DNA from: Prevotellaceae bacterium
GTDB lineage: Bacteria; Bacteroidota; Bacteroidia; Bacteroidales; Muribaculaceae
NCBI GenBank assembly: GCA_021772015.1
Contig: JAETNS010000003.1
Coordinates: 62,001 to 126,000 of the forward strand
Reading direction: 5' to 3'
Length of the DNA stretch: 64,000 nucleotides
Shown here one piece after another: positions 28,246-36,576 of the stretch. Made by a program: the position numbers and the translations under genes. The first letter of the stretch is position 1; the number at the start of each line of letters is the position of its first letter. The notes below the pieces were generated by a model. The model saw only the letters and a program-made list of their open reading frames with translations, made no database searches and had not been told where the DNA came from.

Positions 28246-28848
28246 TTATTTTGGAAGGATTTGTAAAGCCCACGAGGGGATGTCCTTGACATACTGTTTT
28301 ATTAACTTTCCATCACCCATCCGAAACAAAAGTTGAGCTTCTGCATCCTCTATAGAGTTGTCATAGATATAGAGCCGGTCAACGTATGGTGCAAGAGCTA
28401 TACAGTTGGCAATCGATTTGTCGTAACGAGATATGATTTTGGGAATGGGTACATCGTGGCCGCCATTTAACACTCGATTTGCGACGCGCTTTGCGTTGAT
28501 TGCCGGAGATTCAGTTGATACAAAAAATAGTCTTATAAAGAACCCGATGTCTTTGGCACGAAGGATATAGTCGACCTTGTCACTGGCGGACATGACAGTC
28601 TCAAAGATATGACTCTTTCGCTTCCTAAGACATCTTTCACGCCAATCCGCACAATAGTTAGCTGCTCTGATTACAGATTCAAGTTTGTTCCAATCTCCGA
28701 ATACATCACGAGCTACATTGTCAGGATTAATGTATTCTGAATCCTCTAACCATTTGTGATGGAGAATTTTTGAAGTCACTGAAGTCTTGCCGGACCCGTT
28801 AGGCCCTGCAATAACAATCAGAACAGGGCGGTGTTCACTTGTTACCAT
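28246..28848 (-). CDS. Zeta toxin family P-loop kinase
   Basis: The 200-aa protein carries a Walker A (IAGPNGSGKTS, about 13-22), the zeta-type segment YINPDNVARDVFGDW, a region with FETVMS, and the conserved C-terminal block NRVLNGGHDVPIPKIISRY. Zeta toxins phosphorylate UDP-N-acetylglucosamine and so block peptidoglycan synthesis, although chromosomal relatives may use other substrates. The start overlaps the end of the upstream small gene by 14 bp, as in toxin-antitoxin pairs. The gene looks more AT-rich than its neighbours, which suggests transfer. Confidence 0.85.
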   Translation of the reverse strand: MVTSEHRPVLIVIAGPNGSGKTSVTSKILHHKWLEDSEYINPDNVARDVFGDWNKLESVIRAANYCADWRERCLRKRKSHIFETVMSASDKVDYILRAKDIGFFIRLFFVSTESPAINAKRVANRVLNGGHDVPIPKIISRYDKSIANCIALAPYVDRLYIYDNSIEDAEAQLLFRMGDGKLIKQYVKDIPSWALQILPK

Positions 28849-29050
28849 TGCGAAGTCGATTTAGTGTATTCTCGACTTGTATACGAGCGTTAGTTGTTGC
28901 GGTCTCGATTCCGGCAGCCACACGCTCGGCAGCCCGGCGGGAATTTTCACGGGCATCCTCGGCAACCTCGCGCATGATCTGGGCCATGCGCTCGTCGCCC
29001 GGTTCCTCCATCGAGGTCAGCCTGTAACTGTTCATTTCTGCATCAGACAT
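28835..29050 (-). CDS. Small partner of the zeta-like toxin (putative antitoxin)
   Basis: The 71-aa, highly charged, probably helical protein (MREVAEDARENSRRAAERVA) is encoded directly upstream of the zeta-like kinase with a 14-bp overlap. It does not resemble epsilon antitoxin in any motif I can see. An antitoxin role is inferred from order and overlap. It has its own Bacteroides-type promoter just upstream. Confidence 0.65.
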   Translation of the reverse strand: MSDAEMNSYRLTSMEEPGDERMAQIMREVAEDARENSRRAAERVAAGIETATTNARIQVENTLNRLRNGNK

Positions 29051-29076
29051 CGTCTTTAGATTTTAGTTGTCAGCTT

Positions 29077-29107
29077 CAAAGTTACAAAAAATAAGGCTGC
29101 ACACCAA
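29077..29107 (-). promoter_or_regulatory. Promoter of the zeta toxin-antitoxin pair
   Basis: On the minus strand, TAACTTTG (29084-29077) is preceded by TTGG (29107-29104) with a 19-bp spacer, close to TTTG-N19-TAnnTTTG. It overlaps the terminator of the upstream winged-helix gene. Confidence 0.6.
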
Positions 29108-29142
29108 TGGTTTATTATAAAAAAACTTTTGGTGCGCAGCCT
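29094..29142 (-). terminator. Terminator after the small winged-helix gene
   Basis: AGGCTGCACACCAA (29094-29107) pairs with TTGGTGCGCAGCCT (29129-29142), 13 of 14 positions. In the minus direction the stem is followed by TTATTTTTT. Confidence 0.8.
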
Positions 29143-29210
29143 GTTCTGTGAATAGTCTGTGTTGTAATCCGGATTCCTATGGTGGAGTTATCCGGCAGTT
29201 TTGTTTCGGA

Positions 29211-29387
29211 TTATGCGGGAGTCCACTTGCAGCGGACCGGGGAGACGATAGCTCCCTCTTTCTTGAGCTCGGCGAACGCCTTGTCGACCACTTTGCGGTC
29301 GAGTCCGGTAAGTTCGGCAACTTTTCCTGCGGCTACCGGTTCTCCGGCTTTGCGCATGGCATCCAGTACAGTCTGTTTTTCGTCCAT
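29211..29387 (-). CDS. Small winged-helix transcriptional regulator-like protein
   Basis: This 58-aa ORF is too short for the ORF track. It reads MDEKQTVLDAMRKAGEPVAA and continues with GKVAELTGLDRKVVDKAFAEL and a C-terminal GAIVSPVRCKWTPA. The helix-turn-helix around LTGLDRKVVDKAF and the following beta-wing are those of a minimal winged-helix domain, and near-identical small proteins occur in many Bacteroidales. It lies downstream of dnaK, separated by the dnaK terminator, and has its own terminator at 29094-29142. DNA-binding is likely and the target is unknown. Confidence 0.82.
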   Translation of the reverse strand: MDEKQTVLDAMRKAGEPVAAGKVAELTGLDRKVVDKAFAELKKEGAIVSPVRCKWTPA

Positions 29388-29459
29388 TTTAAAAAAAGGT
29401 GTTTTTAAGAGATCGTCTAAAGTCTTTTGGAAAAATTTTAGAATCTCTAAAGATAAAAA

Positions 29460-29498
29460 GCCAACGGCGGAGTCGCTTGCGCTGTGACCGCCGTTGGC
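29460..29498 (-). terminator. dnaK terminator
   Basis: A perfect 11-bp stem, GCCAACGGCGG (29460-29470) with CCGCCGTTGGC (29488-29498), is followed in the minus direction by TTTTTATC. Confidence 0.88.
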
Positions 29499-29526
29499 AA
29501 GTATGGTATGCGGTGTATTGTGTTGG

Positions 29527-31443
29527 TTACTTCACTTCCTCGAAGTCAACATCGGTCACATGGTCGTCACCGCCGGCCGACGGACCTTGCTGGGCTCCGG
29601 GGTTGGCTCCCGCGCCGGGATTGGCGTTGGCCTGAGCCTGTGCCTGGGCGTTGAGGATGTCCTGCTGGGCTGCGCCGAATGTGGTCTCGATTTCCTTGAT
29701 GGCTGTCTCGCATGCGGCGACATCCTGTGCCTTGTGGGCATCTTTCAGTTTGTTGACAGCTGCCTCGATTGCTGCTTTTTTGTCGGCGGGAATCTTGTCG
29801 CCAAGCTCGGAGAGCTGCTTCTCGGTCTGGAAGATGATAGCGTCGGCCTTGTTGAGGGTATCGATGCGCTCTTTCTCTTTGGCATCAGCGGCGGCGTTAG
29901 CCTCTGCCTCGGCTTTCATACGCTTGATCTCTTCGTCGGTCAGGCCGGAAGAGGCTTCGATACGGATGCTCTGCTCTTTGCCGGTAGCCTTATCCTTGGC
30001 AGACACGTTCAGGATACCGTTGGCATCGATCTCGAAAGTGACTTCGATCTGAGGTATGCCACGCGGTGCGGGAGCAATGCCGTCGAGATGGAACTTGCCG
30101 AGGGTCTTGTCATCCTTGGCCATGGGGCGTTCGCCCTGGAGGACATGAATCTCAACAGAAGGCTGGTTGTCGGCTGCGGTTGAGAATGTCTCGCTCTTGC
30201 GGGTCGGGATGGTCGTGTTGGCTTCGATCAGTTTGGTCATCACACCGCCAAGGGTCTCGATACCGACCGACAGAGGCACAACGTCGAGAAGAAGCACATC
30301 CTTGACATCACCGGAGAGGACTCCTCCCTGGATAGCTGCGCCGACGGCAACGACTTCGTCGGGATTTACACCCTTTGAAGGCGCTTTGCCGAAGAATTTC
30401 TCCACGATCTGCTGGATGGCGGGGATACGGGTCGAACCGCCGACGAGGATTACCTCATTGATGTCGGAAGCTTTGAGGCCTGCATCCTTCAACGCCTGTT
30501 CGCAGGGAGCGATGGTGGCATTGATGAGCTTGTCGGCAAGCTGTTCGAATTTAGCGCGGGTCAGGGTCTTCACAAGGTGCTTTGGAATACCGTTGACCGG
30601 CATGATATAGGGAAGGTTGATCTCGGTGGAAGTGGTCGAGGAAAGCTCGATCTTGGCTTTCTCAGCAGCCTCCTTGAGACGCTGGAGAGCCATAGGATCC
30701 TGACGGAGGTCTACACCTTCATCTTTGAGGAACTCGTCGGCGAGCCAGTCGATTATCACATGGTCGAAGTCATCACCACCAAGGTGTGTGTCGCCGTTGG
30801 TCGATTTCACTTCAAACACGCCGTCGCCAAGTTCGAGGATGGAGATATCGAATGTTCCGCCTCCGAGGTCGAACACCGCGATCTTCTGATCCTTGTCGCT
30901 CTTGTCGAGGCCATAGGCGAGGGCTGCGGCTGTAGGCTCGTTGACGATACGTCTTACGGTAAGACCGGCGATCTCGCCGGCTTCCTTGGTGGCCTGACGC
31001 TGGGAGTCATTGAAATATGCCGGAACGGTGATCACGGCTTCCTTGACTTCCTGGCCCAGGTAATCCTCTGCGGTCTTCTTCATCTTCTGGAGAATCATCG
31101 CGGAGATTTCCTGCGGGGTATATTCACGCCCGTCGACTTCGACACGGGGTGTGTTGTTGGCCGAGCGGACAACCTTGTAAGGCACGCGCTCGATTTCTTT
31201 CTGTACCTGATCGTAGGTTTCACCCATGAAACGTTTGATTGAGTAGATCGTTCCCTGGGGATTGGTTATGGCCTGACGTTTGGCAGGATCACCGACCTTG
31301 CGCTCGCCATTCTTGTCGAAAGCCACCACGGAAGGTGTGGTGTTGCGTCCTTCAGAGTTGGGTATTACGACCGGATCCTTGCCTTCAAGGACGGCCACGC
31401 ATGAATTGGTCGTGCCTAAGTCGATGCCTATGATTTTTCCCAT
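29527..31443 (-). CDS. dnaK: Molecular chaperone DnaK (Hsp70)
   Basis: The ORF track extends upstream, but [18 protein letters not shown] is the conserved Hsp70 start, which puts the ATG at 31443 and the product at 638 aa. The nucleotide-binding domain (about 1-380) shows [15 protein letters not shown] and the phosphate loop [11 protein letters not shown]. The linker [12 protein letters not shown] leads to the substrate-binding domain and an Ala/Gly/Gln-rich lid. It ends DVDFEEVK, the Bacteroidetes version of EEVD-like tails. DnaK folds nascent and stress-damaged proteins with DnaJ and GrpE, which are not in this window. It stands alone with its own terminator. Confidence 0.98.
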   Translation of the reverse strand: MGKIIGIDLGTTNSCVAVLEGKDPVVIPNSEGRNTTPSVVAFDKNGERKVGDPAKRQAITNPQGTIYSIKRFMGETYDQVQKEIERVPYKVVRSANNTPRVEVDGREYTPQEISAMILQKMKKTAEDYLGQEVKEAVITVPAYFNDSQRQATKEAGEIAGLTVRRIVNEPTAAALAYGLDKSDKDQKIAVFDLGGGTFDISILELGDGVFEVKSTNGDTHLGGDDFDHVIIDWLADEFLKDEGVDLRQDPMALQRLKEAAEKAKIELSSTTSTEINLPYIMPVNGIPKHLVKTLTRAKFEQLADKLINATIAPCEQALKDAGLKASDINEVILVGGSTRIPAIQQIVEKFFGKAPSKGVNPDEVVAVGAAIQGGVLSGDVKDVLLLDVVPLSVGIETLGGVMTKLIEANTTIPTRKSETFSTAADNQPSVEIHVLQGERPMAKDDKTLGKFHLDGIAPAPRGIPQIEVTFEIDANGILNVSAKDKATGKEQSIRIEASSGLTDEEIKRMKAEAEANAAADAKEKERIDTLNKADAIIFQTEKQLSELGDKIPADKKAAIEAAVNKLKDAHKAQDVAACETAIKEIETTFGAAQQDILNAQAQAQANANPGAGANPGAQQGPSAGGDDHVTDVDFEEVK

Positions 31444-31555
31444 AGTTGTATAGTTTTTATGTTGTTGTTTCAGTTGTGTAAGATGGGGAAAAGGGGGTGA
31501 GACTGTCACCGGTTTCTCCGTTGCGATTCATTAATGAAACAAACATTGTGCCAAA

Positions 31556-31593
31556 AAGGTTGCTGCCGACAGGAAAAATCAGACAGCAACCTT
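31556..31593 (-). terminator. Terminator of the FHA/PP2C transcription unit
   Basis: AAGGTTGCTG (31556-31565) and CAGCAACCTT (31584-31593) form a perfect 10-bp stem. The minus-strand transcript continues with TTTTTGG. Confidence 0.8.
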
Positions 31594-31680
31594 AAATAGT
31601 GGCAATTAAGCTATTAAATTAAATGGGAAAGTGATATTGAAGCCTGACAGGCCTGTGTCGGTCATGTCAGTCGCATTGTG

Positions 31681-32637
31681 TCAGGTGAAGAGGTCGCGCA
31701 GGCGGTTGCCGACCTTTTTGTGGAGGGGGAGAGCGTTGTCAGGGGCGACACGGTTGATTTCCGGACCGGGGACATCTATCTGGCATGTCGGCCTGGCAGG
31801 CTCGGGGATTGATGGCCTGACAGGCTCGATTTCTTCATTCGGGGTCATCTCGCCTACAGCGGAGGCCTGACGCGGGGCATCGGCTACTCTGACGATGATG
31901 GCCGTGTTGTTGTCGGATGAGTCCTTGCTGACATTGGCCAGGGCGGCGAGCTTCTCCTCATCAGTGATCGCGGCCGAGAAGAGGTCTGTCAGGTATTGGT
32001 CATCGATCTGATGGACTACACCGTCGGTACACAACAGGAAGTAGTCGCCCGGCTCGATGTCAGTAAGCATGATGACATCCGCGGCTGAAGGCTCCGCTCC
32101 CGGTTCGGCGTAGCTCATGCAACGGGTGATGACATTCCCTTTCGGATGGTTGATAGCCTCCTCCGGCGTGAGATTGCCGGCATGGACCAGCACATTGACC
32201 AGGGAATGGTCGCTGGTGCGGTAGAGTATTCCGACCTTGGGCCTGATCTGGTAGACCCGCGAGTCTCCCATATGGGCCACGATGGCATTGTCTGCGTTGA
32301 AATGGAGGAACGTCAGGGTCGTGGCCATGTCGGAGCCACGTTCACCGATGGCTTTAAGCAGCCGGTGATAGGCGAAGCTGATCGCATCACGGAAAGAACG
32401 CTGGGTGAACTCATAGGCGGGATTGGCATAGCCTGCCATGAAATCTGCGAATGCCTTGCAGACGGTCAGGGAAGCCACAGCTCCGTCGGCCTCGCCACCA
32501 ACTCCGTCGCAGACTAAGAATGTACGCGCTCCGGGAGGAGGAAAATCCTGGTCGGGAAACCGGGCATCCTGTTGTTCGTGACGCGTCCCGCGTTGGCAGA
32601 ATGACAGCGCGGGAGCGGGAATGATATAGTCAGACAT
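31681..32637 (-). CDS. PP2C-family (PPM) serine/threonine phosphatase
   Basis: The 318-aa protein shows the full PPM motif set: TRHEQQDA (motif 1), VCDGVGGEADG (first metal-binding Asp), MATTLTFL, VAHMGDSRVYQI, SDHSLVN, LLCTDGVVHQI (metal Asp) and DSSDNNTAIIV (metal Asp). The catalytic domain spans about 8-255; a Pro-rich linker and short basic tail follow. It should remove phosphate from Ser/Thr in the cytoplasm. It is the last gene of a unit with a zinc-ribbon/FHA protein (51-bp gap) and an acidic membrane protein, so its substrate may be the FHA ligand. No Ser/Thr kinase is seen nearby. Confidence 0.92.
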   Translation of the reverse strand: MSDYIIPAPALSFCQRGTRHEQQDARFPDQDFPPPGARTFLVCDGVGGEADGAVASLTVCKAFADFMAGYANPAYEFTQRSFRDAISFAYHRLLKAIGERGSDMATTLTFLHFNADNAIVAHMGDSRVYQIRPKVGILYRTSDHSLVNVLVHAGNLTPEEAINHPKGNVITRCMSYAEPGAEPSAADVIMLTDIEPGDYFLLCTDGVVHQIDDQYLTDLFSAAITDEEKLAALANVSKDSSDNNTAIIVRVADAPRQASAVGEMTPNEEIEPVRPSIPEPARPTCQIDVPGPEINRVAPDNALPLHKKVGNRLRDLFT

Positions 32638-32688
32638 CGTTTTCAGGGGTGTTTATTCAAATGTGTGGGCAGCTCCGGGGGGTGGCGG

Positions 32689-33456
32689 TCATACATCCTT
32701 GTCAAACCGGAACTGGGTCTTGCCAAGTATTATACTGTCGCCGAAATTCAGCGCGAAATCCTCTCCCGGCATAAGCGGCTCATGGTTGACAAGCACCGGG
32801 TTTGTGGCGCGAAGCACGCGGAGCTGGAACATGTAACCGTTTACATCGCTGTGTTCCACCCGTATGTCGATCGACCGACGGCTCATCGAGGGATCATCAG
32901 AGATGGATATGTCGCTGTTGCCTGACGGATCGGAGTCATAGCGGCCTACGATATTAGATCCGGGATTCAGTTTGAATTCCTTGTTGAACCAACCCCGACG
33001 CAACATTGTCAGTTTTCCTCTGAATGCCTGATACTCTCCCGGTTTGATATATTTGGTCTTATCGCGGGCCTGATATATCGTACGTCCCTTGCATGTGGGA
33101 CACTGAAACATGTTCTGGCCAACCTGCAACGGGATTTCCCGATGGACATAGCCGCATCCGAACGCGCATGGTATGCTCATCATCGCCCCTTTAAGGAAAT
33201 CCCCTTTTGTCTCCTTGGGTTGCTGGAACATGTTGTTGGGGACAGGAGGGGAGGGGGGAGAAGGGGGCGTTGGAGGAGTTGGGGGTACCGGAGGCTGTGG
33301 TCCGGGGAAGTTAGTATCCTGGACGACCAACGGGATTTTGGTGCCGCAACGAGGGCATGTCAGCTTGTATCTGCCGGGCTTGTCGGGGCGTTTCACTCCG
33401 ACAATATGCTGGCATAAAGGGTTAGGACATCGTAGTTTGACTATCTGTTGTGACAT
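32689..33456 (-). CDS. Zinc-ribbon and FHA-domain protein
   Basis: The 255-aa protein starts with a zinc ribbon (LRCPNPLCQHIVG ... LTCPRCGTKIPL), a Pro-rich linker (PPVPPTPPTPPSPPSPPVP), and a second cysteine-rich part (CAFGCGYVH ... FQCPTCKG). A C-terminal FHA domain (about 165-250) has the conserved GR (NIVGRYD) and Ser (DPSMSRRSIDI) that read phosphothreonine. It is therefore a probable phospho-peptide adaptor. It is flanked in the same unit by the acidic protein (64-bp gap) and the PP2C phosphatase. No membrane segment is evident. Confidence 0.88.
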   Translation of the reverse strand: MSQQIVKLRCPNPLCQHIVGVKRPDKPGRYKLTCPRCGTKIPLVVQDTNFPGPQPPVPPTPPTPPSPPSPPVPNNMFQQPKETKGDFLKGAMMSIPCAFGCGYVHREIPLQVGQNMFQCPTCKGRTIYQARDKTKYIKPGEYQAFRGKLTMLRRGWFNKEFKLNPGSNIVGRYDSDPSGNSDISISDDPSMSRRSIDIRVEHSDVNGYMFQLRVLRATNPVLVNHEPLMPGEDFALNFGDSIILGKTQFRFDKDV

Positions 33457-33520
33457 ATTAGGCTACAGGGTGAGGCTGTTGTCTGGCAATCAGGGTATGG
33501 CAGTTAAGATATCGGGAAAA

Positions 33521-34471
33521 TCAAACCTCGATTATGTCATCAAGGTAATCATCGCCCAGTGTCTCTTCGAAATGTTCGGTCTCGGCCTCGCTCTGGGCAA
33601 GGTATCCCTCACCTTGCGCCATGTTTTCGGCGTCTGAGACAGTCAGGCCGTACTGGGAGGCATCATCGACGAAATATCCGTCAGGGGTCTCGATCTTGTC
33701 GAAAAGCCCGTCATTGTCGATGTCGATCATGACAAGGTCGTAACCTGTGTCGGTCGAGAAGCTGGCGTGTACCTCCTCGTCTCCGTCGACAGTGTATACA
33801 GTCTCGACTCCGTTGAAAGAGAAGATATCATCAGCGTCGATATCCTCCGGGTCTATCTCCTCCTGGGCTATCAGGGAGTCTGCGATAGAGTCAATGTCTT
33901 CAGGATCATCTATATCTTCCGGCTCGAACGGATCGATCGGTTCGGGGTCAGGATCCGGCTCCGGATCGGGGATGGGATCAGGATCAGGTTCAGGATCGGG
34001 AATCGGGTCCGGATCGGGAATATTATCGGTAGAGGGAGCCGGAGGGGTCTGTCCTCCGCCGGTATTGCCGGGAGATGTGCTGCCGGAGTTGCCTGACGGA
34101 GATGTCGGTTGTTCCGGCTGCGGGTCAGGATGGCCTGCCTCCGAGACAAGCTGGCTGGCCGCGTCGACAATCTGGTCATCAAGGGAAATCTCCTCTTCTG
34201 TCCCGTCGAGCATGGTCATGGCTGCTGCGGTGGTCCCTCCGGCGACCGCAGCTGCCCCGACGGCAACGGCAACTTTCTTGCCTGTGTCATTGCCTGCGGT
34301 CTGCGGTGCCGGACGCTGGCCGTTCATGGGCGGGTTCGCCTGGCGGTAGCGAGGCGCGGGAGGAGGAGGCACGGGGGCTCCGGCGGGAGGGGTGACGGGA
34401 GTGGCAGGGATCGTTGTCTGGTTGTTGAGCTGCTGTTCCGCCTGTGGAGAGTTGAGATTGATGGTATCCAT
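33521..34471 (-). CDS. Acidic, DP-repeat, probable single-pass membrane protein
   Basis: The family is not recognised. The 316-aa product has a Pro/Gln-rich N-terminus, a Gly/Ala hydrophobic stretch likely to span a membrane (VAVAVGAAAVAGGTTAAAM, about 66-85), then a long acidic region with tandem PDPIPDPEPDPDP units. The end is a more ordered acidic domain (GYDLVMIDIDNDGLFDKI; GDDYLDDIIEV). A paralogue is encoded at 45994-46653. It is first in a unit followed by zinc-ribbon/FHA and PP2C genes. A role as membrane receptor or phospho-acceptor of this module is speculation. The first ATG is kept because the promoter lies about 30 bp upstream. Confidence 0.7.
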   Translation of the reverse strand: MDTINLNSPQAEQQLNNQTTIPATPVTPPAGAPVPPPPAPRYRQANPPMNGQRPAPQTAGNDTGKKVAVAVGAAAVAGGTTAAAMTMLDGTEEEISLDDQIVDAASQLVSEAGHPDPQPEQPTSPSGNSGSTSPGNTGGGQTPPAPSTDNIPDPDPIPDPEPDPDPIPDPEPDPDPEPIDPFEPEDIDDPEDIDSIADSLIAQEEIDPEDIDADDIFSFNGVETVYTVDGDEEVHASFSTDTGYDLVMIDIDNDGLFDKIETPDGYFVDDASQYGLTVSDAENMAQGEGYLAQSEAETEHFEETLGDDYLDDIIEV

Positions 34472-34499
34472 GGTGAGTGACTTTTTGTTGTTTCTGATG

Positions 34500-34531
34500 C
34501 AAATTTACATCAGACGGATGCAGAAGTCAAG
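34500..34531 (-). promoter_or_regulatory. Promoter of the acidic/FHA/PP2C unit
   Basis: Minus-strand TAAATTTG (34507-34500) is preceded by CTTG (34531-34528) with a 20-bp spacer. The same arrangement, with similar flanks, precedes the paralogous acidic gene at 46704-46735. Confidence 0.65.
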
Positions 34532-34586
34532 CCTTTGGGGCGAATCTGTTTTAACCGTAGCTGTTTATGGGTGAACAGTGAGGTTT

Positions 34587-35306
34587 TTATTTCCACTTTA
34601 TCAGCGCGGCGTTCTGGATTTTCTCAGGCGCGATAAGCTGGGGATGTTGTTGCCCCTGGCTGCGCGTGACCACATCATTGTAGCAGTACTTGAACAGCTC
34701 TTTCACCGTGATCCGCTTGTCGCCGTCTGCGTCGCATTTGCCGCGCATCCCTTTTATAAGGCTTTGTGTGAAAAATCCGGCTCCGACAAAAGGATTCTCA
34801 TATGAATATTCCGAAGGACGACACCCTGTGAAGAACGCGATGTTTTTCTTGCCCGACATGGCGGCGGCGTTACCGATCTCGGTAACGGCAGATCCCGAAT
34901 GGCATGCATCGATGAAACACACCACCATAGGCGATTTGGTGTCGGCTACCGACTTCACGATATCTTCATAGGTGACGGTCTGGTCATACGCGCAGATCAC
35001 ACCTTCCCCTCCGTGTCCGCTGAAATAGAAATAAACGCGATCATCCTTCGTGGCGGCCGCAGCGATTTTTTTCAGTGTTGATAGTATCTTTGAGCGGGTG
35101 GCGTATTTGGATGTCAGAAGAGTTATGTCTTTGGAGTGAGACTCCATCAGTTTTTTGAACGCCTTTGCGTCTTTGGTGGTCTGGGCGAGGTCGTTTACCT
35201 CCATCCCTTGTTTGGAGACACCTACGGCGAGCACATATGTGCGTGCCTGGAGCGATAGAATGGAAAGCGAGAGAATCGCGACGAGGCTAAGTATGAATCG
35301 TTTCAT
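34587..35306 (-). CDS. Secreted caspase-family (C14) cysteine protease
   Basis: The 239-aa protein has a signal peptide (MKRFILSLVAILSLSILSLQA) and then a caspase fold that begins RTYVLAVGVSKQG. The catalytic His is in VYFYFSGHGGEG and the Cys in VCFIDACHSGSA, both in family-typical context. The short length fits a protease core with no prodomain. It should act outside the cytoplasm, where bacterial metacaspase-like enzymes cut after basic residues. It is last in a unit headed by LytTR and FHA-TM genes (44-bp gap), next to a second FHA/PP2C unit. This pairing suggests signal-controlled proteolysis (inference). Confidence 0.88.
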   Translation of the reverse strand: MKRFILSLVAILSLSILSLQARTYVLAVGVSKQGMEVNDLAQTTKDAKAFKKLMESHSKDITLLTSKYATRSKILSTLKKIAAAATKDDRVYFYFSGHGGEGVICAYDQTVTYEDIVKSVADTKSPMVVCFIDACHSGSAVTEIGNAAAMSGKKNIAFFTGCRPSEYSYENPFVGAGFFTQSLIKGMRGKCDADGDKRITVKELFKYCYNDVVTRSQGQQHPQLIAPEKIQNAALIKWK

Positions 35307-35350
35307 GTCTGTGTTTGTGGATGTCTTATTGGTTGATGCTTATGGTATTG

Positions 35351-35998
35351 TCAGCCCTTGGCCTTGCATAAGGGGCATACGCGGTTGTTGACCGCTGTCT
35401 CGCTGATCGGAGAGAAGCATTTGGGACACACCAGGATCGCTTTTTTCTTTTCAGCGAGGGCCTTTAGATGTTTCTGGTCGGGAGCGGGCAGCAGGGCGGT
35501 CACTGCTCCCGAGATCGCAGCGGGGGCGAATCCGGCGGGAGACTTCATTACCGCCGCATAGGCCAGAAGCCCTAAGGTAATGACTCCGCTGGCAGCGCGT
35601 ATGGTCTTGATCTTCTTCGCCTTTTTCTCGTTAATGGCCTCAAGGGCGGCTTGTTCTTGCTGCAGAGCGCGCAGCCGGTGGTGAAGCAGATCGAACTCAT
35701 AGGAGAAATTGTCGGGGGCGATGATGCGGTTGGCGAAAAACGTGAAGCTGTTGTGGCCGCCGCAACCGAGTCTGATGATAGAGTCGCGGTCGATCATCTT
35801 TTTCTGGATTCTTCTGAACTCACCGTTCACATCCTGTACAAAAGTCCCATTGCCGTGAGGCCCTTTGATGTCCTCTATAAACCAGTTCCCGTTGTCATCG
35901 ACAGTGAAAAGGGCGTGCTGGTGGCTTACGGCCTCGCATGTGCCGGGAATGGTGAAAGGTTGCTGGCCATTCCGGCCGATGATTATCTCATATGGCAT
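35351..35998 (-). CDS. FHA-domain membrane protein with C-terminal zinc ribbon
   Basis: The 215-aa protein begins with an FHA domain (about 1-95): IIIGRNGQQPF gives the conserved GR and VSHQHALF the Ser/His that contact phosphothreonine. A short coiled coil follows (LLHHRLRALQQEQAALEA), then one or two TM helices (SGVITLGLLAYAAVM and FAPAAISGAVTALL, about 145-180). A four-cysteine zinc ribbon ends the protein (CPKCFSPIS ... CPLCKAKG). Reader, membrane anchor and zinc ribbon are thus in one chain. It follows the LytTR gene by 24 bp and precedes the caspase-like gene. Confidence 0.85.
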   Translation of the reverse strand: MPYEIIIGRNGQQPFTIPGTCEAVSHQHALFTVDDNGNWFIEDIKGPHGNGTFVQDVNGEFRRIQKKMIDRDSIIRLGCGGHNSFTFFANRIIAPDNFSYEFDLLHHRLRALQQEQAALEAINEKKAKKIKTIRAASGVITLGLLAYAAVMKSPAGFAPAAISGAVTALLPAPDQKHLKALAEKKKAILVCPKCFSPISETAVNNRVCPLCKAKG

Positions 35999-36022
35999 GA
36001 CGGATAGCAGGTCTGACGTTTG

Positions 36023-36430
36023 TTATTGATGATTTGTGCCTTTTTCGTTGGCTGTCTGGCGCGGCGCGGCCGAGTATGAGGAGGCGATCTCCTCTTTTAG
36101 GGCTTTGAGCAACGGCTTGGGGACGGTCAGACCGAACAGATGGTTGTCGTAGTCGCCAAGATAGAGCTTTTGCTTTGGCACGGATATTGTGATGATAAGC
36201 CGTTTGTTGACAATAAGGCTTCGGCCCAGACGCAGGAAGGAGCTTTTGAGGCCGGCAGGAGTGGCGGCGCGGATCACAGCCTCGATTTTCGACAGCCCTA
36301 AAGTCAGCAACTGTTTCTGACCGCTGAGGTATGTCAGCTGAGTGTAATTTCCGTTGGCCTGGAAATATGCCACCTTGTCGAGGTCGAGGATTATGAGCTC
36401 GTCGCGTGAGTTGAGACAAATTTTAGCCAT
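36023..36430 (-). CDS. Stand-alone LytTR-type DNA-binding protein
   Basis: The 135-aa protein consists almost wholly of a LytTR domain (about 5-105). The family signature is visible in VAYFQANGNYTQLTYLSG and FLRLGRSLIVNKRLI. No receiver domain is present, so it is not an ordinary LytR/AgrA response regulator and may be controlled by its own level or a partner protein. It heads a unit with an FHA-TM protein and a caspase-like protease, and may regulate this locus (inference). Confidence 0.88.
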   Translation of the reverse strand: MAKICLNSRDELIILDLDKVAYFQANGNYTQLTYLSGQKQLLTLGLSKIEAVIRAATPAGLKSSFLRLGRSLIVNKRLIITISVPKQKLYLGDYDNHLFGLTVPKPLLKALKEEIASSYSAAPRQTANEKGTNHQ

Positions 36431-36502
36431 GACAGGTATGATGAATAAGGTAAAGACAGACGGAACACTACCGTATTTCCGCCGGAATATTGATTATCAC
36501 TC

Positions 36503-36533
36503 CAAAGTTATAAAAAATATTTAAATTCTCAAC
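36503..36533 (-). promoter_or_regulatory. Promoter of the LytTR/FHA/caspase unit
   Basis: Minus-strand TAACTTTG (36510-36503) is preceded by GTTG (36533-36530) with a 19-bp spacer, near the Bacteroides consensus. Confidence 0.65.
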
Positions 36534-36576
36534 CTGCCTATGTGTTAAAAATGAGGTTTGTTTTCCGAGAAGCCCC

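Noticed and set aside
29494-30183. 229-aa plus-strand ORF opposite dnaK
   Set aside because: It is antisense to the conserved DnaK C-terminal region and Leu/Gly/Cys-rich without domains.
33940-34026. CRISPR array
   Set aside because: The short tandem repeats here are coding DP repeats without spacers, and no cas genes are in the window.
33747-34349. 200-aa Ser/Gly-rich plus-strand ORF
   Set aside because: It only mirrors the DP-repeat of the acidic protein on the opposite strand.
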